This document shows positions 4,824 through 8,948 of a DNA stretch of 8,948 bases, one piece after another; position 1 is the first letter of the stretch; each line of letters begins with the position of its first letter. Below the pieces are notes generated by a model. The model had not been told where the DNA came from and did no database searches. It saw only the letters and a list, made by a program, of their open reading frames with translations. The stretch is from Candidatus Woesearchaeota archaeon (GTDB lineage: Archaea; Nanobdellota; Nanobdellia; Woesearchaeales; UBA525), in the NCBI GenBank assembly GCA_027371725.1, contig DAHXMN010000021.1:1-8948 (forward strand). Reading direction: 5' to 3'. The position numbers and the translations under genes were made by a program.

Positions 4824-5000
4824 GCGCAGCCACCGTCCTCAGTCGCTGCGGCTCTTGATCCTCGCGTTCTGCGAATGCGAGTCTTAAGGGCGAGGCAAGC
4901 AAAGAGACGGGCGAAGGCCGAGCAGGGGGTTGCCTCCTACGGGGAAGGGTGCCTGCAAGCGATTTCATAGAGGCTGAGCGTAGCAGGACGGTGGCGGCGC
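4824..5000 (+). ncRNA. Candidate multibranched structured RNA, unknown family
   Basis: GCCACCGTCC (4829-4838) pairs perfectly with GGACGGTGGC (4986-4995), extended by GCGC/GCGC across one A-G mismatch and by one inner T-A pair. Three arms fill the inside almost without gaps. Arm A is 4851-4891: GCTCTTGA with TTAAGGGC, a TC/TC internal loop, then CTCGCGTTC with GAATGCGAG. Arm B is 4892-4936, closed by GAGGCAA/TTGCCTC. Arm C is 4937-4983, closed by CTACG/CGTAG. Arm A holds three G-T wobbles that would be A-C mismatches on the other strand, so the RNA would be plus-sense. I find no RNase P, SRP, 5S or C/D box signatures. The fold was done by hand, and a chance fold in GC-rich DNA is not excluded. 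Confidence 0.45.
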
Positions 5001-5023
5001 GAAAGCAGCCATCCTCGATAATC

Positions 5024-5030
5024 TTTAAAA
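5024..5030 (+). promoter_or_regulatory. TATA box of diphthine synthase gene
   Basis: TTTAAAA is centred 26 bp before the ATG at 5053, which implies transcription starting at or next to the start codon, a leaderless mRNA. Confidence 0.65.
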
Positions 5031-5052
5031 CCATCCCTCGTTTCTCGCAGGC

Positions 5053-5868
5053 ATGACCCTCTACCTGGTCGGCCTCGGCCTCGACGATGAGAAAGACATC
5101 ACTGTCAAAGGTTTAGAGATAGTCAAGAGATCGGATTTGGTCTATCTTGAGCACTATACGTCCATTCTCGGCATCGAGAAGGAGACTCTGGAGAAGTTCT
5201 ACGCGAAACCCGTCCTCCTCGCCGATCGCGGCCTCGTGGAGACGCGCGCGGAAGAGGAACTCCTCCTGCCCGCGAAGACGAAAGACGTCGCGCTCCTCGT
5301 CGTCGGCGACCCGTTCGGCGCAACGACGCACACCGATCTCGTCCTGCGAGCGGGCGCGCTCGGCGTCCGTGTCGAGATCGTCCACAACGCCTCGATCATG
5401 GACGCGGTCGGCGAGATCGGCCTCGAGCGCTACAAGTACGGCAAGACGACCAGCATCCCGTTCTGGGACGAGGGCTTCGAGCCGGAGACCGCGTACGGCG
5501 TCATCAAGGAGAACGCCGCGCGCGGTTGTCACACGCTCTGCCTCCTCGACATCAAGGTGGCCGAGCCCTCGAAGGAAGATCTGCTTAAGGGCGCGGAGGG
5601 GAAAGCCGTGCAGCCCCGCTTCATGACCGTCAACGAAGCGCTCAAGATACTCCTCGAGATCGAGAAGAGACGGAATGAAGGCGTTCTTTCTCCTGATACG
5701 TTGGCTGTCGGCGTCGCGCGGCTCGGTCAGCGAGATCACGTCATCGTCGCCGCCCCTATCGGAGTCCTTCTCGCGCACGATTTCGGAGCGCCCCTCCATA
5801 GCCTCATCGTCCCGGGAACGCTGCAGGCGATGGAGGAAGAGGCGCTCGTTCGCTGGAAGATTGCTTGA
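5053..5868 (+). CDS. dphB: Diphthine synthase
   Basis: 271 residues, close to the usual 250-270. It uses S-adenosylmethionine to methylate the modified histidine of elongation factor aEF2 during diphthamide synthesis, acting in the cytoplasm. It belongs to the tetrapyrrole methylase-like fold. The N-terminus MTLYLVGLGLDDEKDITVKG is the family's opening strand and glycine-rich turn. The SAM-binding motif GDPFGATTHTDL lies at 85-96, and HNASIMDAVG (111-120) and the YKYGKTTSIPFW region (about 127-138) are also characteristic. A TATA box 26 bp upstream suggests leaderless expression. There is no nearby dph2 or aEF2 gene. The next gene has its own TATA box, so this is probably a single-gene transcript. 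Confidence 0.97.
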   Translation: MTLYLVGLGLDDEKDITVKGLEIVKRSDLVYLEHYTSILGIEKETLEKFYAKPVLLADRGLVETRAEEELLLPAKTKDVALLVVGDPFGATTHTDLVLRAGALGVRVEIVHNASIMDAVGEIGLERYKYGKTTSIPFWDEGFEPETAYGVIKENAARGCHTLCLLDIKVAEPSKEDLLKGAEGKAVQPRFMTVNEALKILLEIEKRRNEGVLSPDTLAVGVARLGQRDHVIVAAPIGVLLAHDFGAPLHSLIVPGTLQAMEEEALVRWKIA

Positions 5869-5938
5869 AGAGATTTCCTGAGTTCTCTCTTCAGAGGGGG
5901 GACAACCGTCCTCTCCCTCGGCGACAACCTCCGAAATC

Positions 5939-5946
5939 TTTAAATA
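5939..5946 (+). promoter_or_regulatory. TATA box of pilin gene
   Basis: TTTAAATA lies about 27 bp before the ATG at 5970, again giving a leaderless or nearly leaderless mRNA. This supports the short start at 5970 over the longer open frame that begins inside dphB. Confidence 0.65.
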
Positions 5947-5969
5947 CGCTCCTCCGTAGAACGCCTTCC

Positions 5970-6407
5970 ATGCGTACCCTCGGTAGAAGGGGCATGTCTC
6001 CCCTGATAGCGACCGTTCTCCTCATGGCCTTCGCCGTCGCGCTCGGCGGCATGATCATGAACTGGAGCAGCGATCTCGGCTCGAAGGCCGCGCTGGACTG
6101 TTCAGGGGTCAAGCTTGACGTCGCTCAGTTCTGCCACAACGACAGCGCAATCAGCGTCCAGGTGCGGAACACCGGGACGCAGAACATCGCTGCGCTCGCC
6201 CTGAACGTCGCGAATCCCGGTTCGGACATCTTCACCATTGTTCTCCAAGACTCCGCCATGGCGAAAGGGGAGACGAAGGCCTCGACGGTGCCGTTCCTCG
6301 CCGCCGCCGACGCGAAGGTGAGCATCACTGCGAGCATCGCGGAGAACGGCGTCCCGACCGCGTGCCCCGATCCGGTCGTTTCCCGGCAACCCCTGCCGAA
6401 ATGCTGA
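5970..6407 (+). CDS. Archaeal type IV pilin (class III signal peptide)
   Basis: 145 residues. The N-terminus MRTLGRRG followed by MSPLIATVLLMAFAVALGG is the archaeal pilin pattern: a short basic leader, prepilin peptidase cleavage after G8, and a hydrophobic helix at 9-30 that anchors the subunit and then packs into the pilus core. Residues 40-145 are a Ser/Thr/Asn-rich beta-type domain exposed outside. Four cysteines (44, 55, 132 and the C-terminal 145) could form two disulfides. It may build an adhesion or surface filament; the pilus ATPase and platform genes are not in view. The NFACT-R gene starts 26 bp after its stop without a TATA box, so the two are probably co-transcribed. The N-terminus is most like those of DPANN pilins, from memory of the family. 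Confidence 0.88.
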   Translation: MRTLGRRGMSPLIATVLLMAFAVALGGMIMNWSSDLGSKAALDCSGVKLDVAQFCHNDSAISVQVRNTGTQNIAALALNVANPGSDIFTIVLQDSAMAKGETKASTVPFLAAADAKVSITASIAENGVPTACPDPVVSRQPLPKC

Positions 6408-6433
6408 AAAAGGCCGCCTCTTTCTCGTGACGC

Positions 6434-7210
6434 ATGAAGATCACGCTTGACCTGCGCAAGTCAATCGACGAGAATGCGCGGCGCTACTTTGAGGCGGCGA
6501 AGAAGGCCCGCCGCAAGGCCCTCGGCGCGGAGAAGGCGGTCGCCGAGTGGAAGGCGCGCGTCACCGGCAAACAGCACGACGAGCCGAGACAGGCGAAGAT
6601 TGCGAAGGCGAAGCGGAAGAAGGACTGGTACGAATCCTTCCGCTGGTGCGTTTCGTCCGATGGCTTCTTGCTGGTCGGCGGCCGCGATGCCACGACGAAT
6701 GAGCTCCTCATCAAGAAACATGCGCAGAAGGGCGACGTCGTCTTCCATACCGACATGGCAGGCAGCCCCTTCGTCATCGTCAAGACTGAAGGGAAGGACG
6801 TCCCTGCCGCGACGCTCGACGAGGCGGCTCAGATGACTGCTGCCTTCAGCCGGGCGTGGAAAAACGGCCTCTCCACCTTGGAGGTGTTTCACGTCGCGCC
6901 CGAGCAGGTGACGAAGGAACCGAACCCTGGCGAATACCTCGGCAAGGGTGCCTTCATGATTAGGGGCAAGACGCTCTATCGCCGTCCGGAGCTGAAGGTC
7001 GCAATCGGTCTCGACGACAAGGGTCGCGCCATGGCTGGACCGCCGTCAGCGGTCATGAAGCGCTGCGTCAAGGCGGTGGAGATCCTCCAAGGCAACGAGA
7101 AGCCGAGCGACGTCGCCAAAGCGCTCCAGAAACAGCTCGGCGGCGACCTGGACGAGATTCTCTCGGCGCTTCCGCCCGGCGGATGCAAGGCGGGGAGCCG
7201 CCTCGTCTAA
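6434..7210 (+). CDS. Stand-alone NFACT-R (DUF814) RNA-binding protein
   Basis: 258 residues. Residues 1-62 form a basic helical segment typical of the coil that precedes this domain (ENARRYFEAAKKARRKALGA). Residues 63-190 are NFACT-R: KKDWYESFRWCVSSDGFLLV at 62-81, GGRDATTNELLIKKH, then the FHTDMAGSPFVIVK motif (104-117) and EYLGKGAFMIRGK. The full-length family (Rqc2/NEMF, RqcH) also has NFACT-N and helix-hairpin-helix domains and works in ribosome-associated quality control by binding tRNA on stalled 50S subunits. Those domains are absent here and no NFACT-N gene is adjacent. The C-terminal 70 residues (GPPSAVMKRCVKAVEILQGN onward) are outside the core, with a pattern seen in archaeal NFACT-R proteins. 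RNA binding is inferred from the family. It probably shares a transcript with the pilin gene. Confidence 0.9.
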   Translation: MKITLDLRKSIDENARRYFEAAKKARRKALGAEKAVAEWKARVTGKQHDEPRQAKIAKAKRKKDWYESFRWCVSSDGFLLVGGRDATTNELLIKKHAQKGDVVFHTDMAGSPFVIVKTEGKDVPAATLDEAAQMTAAFSRAWKNGLSTLEVFHVAPEQVTKEPNPGEYLGKGAFMIRGKTLYRRPELKVAIGLDDKGRAMAGPPSAVMKRCVKAVEILQGNEKPSDVAKALQKQLGGDLDEILSALPPGGCKAGSRLV

Positions 7211-7218
7211 TCGCTTCT

Positions 7219-7506
7219 CGGGACGCGGAGCGTCTCGTTCCGCTCGCGTCGCCCTATGAGCTCATGGTCTCCGGGCACACGAATTCTCTGAATTCGCAGT
7301 GCCGGGCTCTCGTCGCATCGCATATCGCGTCGCTTCTTCCGTTCCAGCCCCTGCGGTCACCGATGGGGCATGGTCGCTTCCGCTCCAGTATTCCCTGGCA
7401 TTCATAGAATGCGGGAACGCGAGTTCTACGAGCTCGTTGTTCCTCGCATCACCCGGGATCGACCCCTGGCGCTCCGTCGCTGTACGGCTCGCCGCGGCTC
7501 GCCGTA
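7219..7506 (+). other. Hairpin-rich intergenic region, no gene recognised
   Basis: The 372-bp gap after the NFACT-R gene holds no convincing coding frame but at least five hairpins: CGGGACGC/GCGTCTCG (7219-7237), CCGGGCAC/GTGCCGGG enclosing a perfect CGAATTC/GAATTCG (7271-7306), GCCCC/GGGGC (7347-7369), TTCCC-TG-GCATTC/GAATGC-GGGAA (7391-7417) and TACGGC/GCCGTA (7483-7506). The first has a G-T pair favouring the plus strand. I find no SRP or RNase P RNA signatures on either strand. It may be a long 3' untranslated region or an unrecognised RNA. Confidence 0.4.
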
Positions 7507-7550
7507 AGCCCGGCAAGTGGCGCTTTCGGCGCGGCCTGCTTCTCGATAGA

Positions 7551-7559
7551 TATTTAAAT
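7551..7559 (+). promoter_or_regulatory. TATA box of the unknown-protein gene
   Basis: TATTTAAAT is centred 28 bp before ATG 7583. The alternative GTG at 7571 would lie upstream of the predicted transcription start, which decides the start choice. Confidence 0.6.
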
Positions 7560-7582
7560 CCTTTTTTCTCGTGAGGGAGTCC

Positions 7583-8167
7583 ATGGGTCTTCTTTGTCTG
7601 CCGTCGCGGGAGGCGGAATCATCCGTCGAACGGCTGACGCCGCACCAGCTTCTCGAAAATTTCGAGAGGAAAATGGTCATCCGCGCCCTTTCGCCAATTG
7701 ACCCCGCCTATCGCCTTCCGCTCCGAGAGCACGGTATCCTCGCTGATGCATGGTACTCGTTTTCTCATCAGGGGCTGCTGCTGTTCCGTCCGGACCCCGC
7801 ACTCTTCGTCGCGCACGATGCTATCGGCCTTCTCGCGGCGGACCTCGGATCCCGTCTGACCTTCAAGCCCTATGCGTACGCATTCCGTCGAGAGGGATCG
7901 ATCGCCGCGGGCTACCTGCATCTCAAGGAGCCGGCGGTGATCCCCAACGACGCGGCAGGCAACGTGCTTCCCTGCCGTTGCGAGCAGTACAGCGAACATC
8001 ACTTCCTCAAGCTGCCGGACGTTTACGCGCTCTCCGACCCGCTCTTCAGGTCGATGCTTTCGATGGCCGATTATTCGTCGCGCTCTTCTCTCCCCGGCGA
8101 TGCGCGCCTCCTCGCTGCGGACGCCGCCCGTTTCGCGCGTCTCCTCCTCCAAGGGTCGCTTGATTGA
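7583..8167 (+). CDS. Hypothetical protein, unknown family
   Basis: 194 residues; I do not recognise the family. No signal peptide or clear membrane segment is visible. Residues 15-37 look helical (HQLLENFERKMVIRAL). Residues 50-115 alternate hydrophobic and aromatic residues, suggesting a mixed alpha/beta fold. A striking cluster, CRCEQYSEHH (131-140), offers C131, C133, H139 and H140 as possible metal ligands. The C-terminal 30 residues are Ala/Leu/Arg-rich and probably helical. ATG 7583 is preferred over GTG 7571 because of the TATA position. The gene stands alone, with a structured gap before it and SepF convergent after it. Coding is supported by an uninterrupted frame with a well-placed promoter. 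Confidence 0.7.
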   Translation: MGLLCLPSREAESSVERLTPHQLLENFERKMVIRALSPIDPAYRLPLREHGILADAWYSFSHQGLLLFRPDPALFVAHDAIGLLAADLGSRLTFKPYAYAFRREGSIAAGYLHLKEPAVIPNDAAGNVLPCRCEQYSEHHFLKLPDVYALSDPLFRSMLSMADYSSRSSLPGDARLLAADAARFARLLLQGSLD

Positions 8168-8175
8168 TCATCGTG

Positions 8176-8330
8176 CCGTTCCGGCCCCTTCCTCTCCGGC
8201 GCGACCACGGGCTGCTCGGCGTGTCGCTCTTCTCTTCTCAGCGACGGTCACCCCCTGAGGGGGTTTCCCCCCGACCTCTCCGTCTCCTTCCTCGCCGCGC
8301 CCTTTGCCGGTTGCCGCGCCGTCGGAACGG
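8176..8330. other. Inverted repeat in the gap between convergent genes
   Basis: CCGTTCCG (8176-8183) and CGGAACGG (8323-8330) are perfect inverted repeats, with two more inner pairs. Inside are TCGCT/AGCGA (8224-8244) and the strong hairpin ACCCCC-TGA-GGGGGT (8250-8264) followed by TT. The last may help terminate the plus-strand gene at 8167. No coding frame in this 243-bp gap looks real. Confidence 0.4.
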
Positions 8331-8410
8331 GGCTAGTAACTGAAGGAAGAATGCCCTGATGAGGACAAGAATGACTGAGAAAGATAGAAAAGAAGGTCTG
8401 GAAAGGGTCT

Positions 8411-8815
8411 TTACTCTTCTTCTTCGACGTCCTTCTGATCGCCCGCGGCGCGGTAGATGGTCGCGAAGCTCGGCGTGATGACGATGTAATCGTCGCCGAA
8501 GCCGGCGATGTCGCCCTCGATGGCCTCGCACGTCTTCTTGAGCTTGTTGATTGCGCGCTTCAGTTCGACGAGGTCCTTCTCCTTGAGCGGCTTGATGTTG
8601 ACGAGGCAGATCGTGTAGCCCTCACGGAGCACGTCCAGCACCGCCTTGATGTCGCTGAAGTCCTCGAGGGTGAAGCTCCGGACGGTGACCTTGCCGCCCT
8701 TCGCGTCAGGCAGGCCGTCAGCGTTCAGCTCCACATACTCGTCCTGTGACTCGACCATGTCATCGTCGTCGTAATTGTTCTTCCGCAGGCGCCTGAAAGA
8801 GAAGAGCCGCTTCAT
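8411..8815 (-). CDS. sepF: Archaeal cell division protein SepF
   Basis: 134 residues. The N-terminal MKRLFSFRRLRKN is a basic amphipathic membrane-targeting helix. An acidic linker runs from about 15 to 40. The SepF domain fills 43-122, with VRSFTLEDFSDIKAVLDVLR, then EGYTICLVNIKPLKEKD and the glycine-rich GDIAGFGDDYIVITPSFATIY (101-121). In archaea with FtsZ, SepF anchors FtsZ to the membrane at mid-cell. The C-terminus ends in a short acidic run. A Shine-Dalgarno GGAGGGA lies at 8828-8822 on the minus strand, and a TATA box at 8881-8874 gives a leader of about 36 nt. ftsZ is not in this window. The gene is transcribed toward the unknown protein and away from a possible gene at the right edge. 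Confidence 0.95.
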   Translation of the reverse strand: MKRLFSFRRLRKNNYDDDDMVESQDEYVELNADGLPDAKGGKVTVRSFTLEDFSDIKAVLDVLREGYTICLVNIKPLKEKDLVELKRAINKLKKTCEAIEGDIAGFGDDYIVITPSFATIYRAAGDQKDVEEEE

Positions 8816-8873
8816 GCCTTATCCCTCCACGAATATGAACGATTGTTCTTATCGTCGGCTCACGCGCCGCGCA

Positions 8874-8881
8874 TATATAAA
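8874..8881. promoter_or_regulatory. TATA element between sepF and a rightward gene
   Basis: TATATAAA on the plus strand reads TTTATATA on the minus strand. Leftward it fits sepF, with a start near 8851. Rightward it predicts a start near 8904, next to a GTG at 8906. Confidence 0.5.
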
Positions 8882-8905
8882 TGTTGCGTTCGCAGCGTCG
8901 GTGAC

Positions 8906-8948
8906 GTGAGGCTGCTCTGTCTCGCAACCGGAGAACCGCCTTGTCGGG
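8906..8948 (+). CDS. Possible partial CDS running off the right edge
   Basis: A GTG at 8906 opens a frame that stays open to the end of the window (VRLLCLATGEPPCR). It lies at the leaderless distance from the TATA element at 8874-8881. Only 14 codons are visible and no family can be named. Confidence 0.25.
   Translation, partial: MRLLCLATGEPPCR

Noticed and set aside
5865..5969. N-terminal extension of the pilin starting inside dphB
   Set aside because: A TATA box at 5939-5946 and the class III signal peptide both place the start at 5970.
7211..7560. RNase P RNA or SRP RNA
   Set aside because: Neither strand shows the conserved GGAAAGUCC/ACAGAA segments of RNase P RNA or the GGAAG plus AGCAG loop of SRP helix 8.
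8356..8378. C/D box guide RNA (TGATGA at 8357-8362, CTGA at 8375-8378)
   Set aside because: Only one C and one D motif with a 12-nt gap, no terminal stem and no second box pair. Such short motifs arise often by chance.

Overview
This is a GC-rich archaeal chromosome segment. The evidence is the eukaryote-like P-stalk proteins P0 and P1, diphthine synthase, an archaeal SepF, a class III signal peptide pilin, an intron after anticodon loop position 37 in a tRNA gene, and TATA boxes (TTTAAA/TATATA type) about 25-28 nt before many starts, several of which look leaderless. The pilin N-terminus and the stand-alone NFACT-R protein suggest a DPANN archaeon (Woesearchaeota/Pacearchaeota-like). That placement is an inference and not firm.

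Layout. 1-223: elongator tRNA-Met(CAU) with a 62-nt intron, minus strand. 278-655: small coiled-coil lipoprotein, minus strand. 656-1106: a divergent TATA box, then an array of three tRNA-derived hairpins, tRNA-Ser(CGA), and a duplicated copy of that tRNA's 3' end. 1158-1475: DUF1858 redox-disulfide protein. 1495-1610: a long inverted repeat. 1718-3700: ribosomal stalk operon L1-L10(P0)-P1, without L11 immediately upstream, followed at 3752-4771 by a COG1340-type coiled-coil protein. 4824-5000: an intergenic sequence that folds by hand into a closed multibranched RNA. 5053-5868: diphthine synthase. 5970-7210: type IV pilin followed closely by a stand-alone NFACT-R (DUF814) protein. 7211-7582: hairpin-rich gap. 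7583-8167: protein of unknown family. 8411-8815: SepF on the minus strand, divergent from a possible partial gene that runs off the right end.

Themes. Much of the window concerns translation: two tRNAs, stalk proteins that recruit elongation factors, diphthamide synthesis on aEF2, and an NFACT-R domain of the ribosome quality control family. SepF (division) and the pilin (cell surface) are separate functions.

The most unusual part is the non-coding DNA. The array at 735-905 has three units. Each begins with the first 13 nt of tRNA-Ser or a one-base variant and ends with its 3' acceptor strand or a near copy. Each is closed by an inner stem that changes in a compensatory way between units. 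A TATA box sits at the right distance to start transcription at the first unit. Several other intergenic regions (1495-1610, 4824-5000, 7219-7506, 8176-8330) hold long inverted repeats, and in three of them the G-T wobbles favour a plus-strand RNA.
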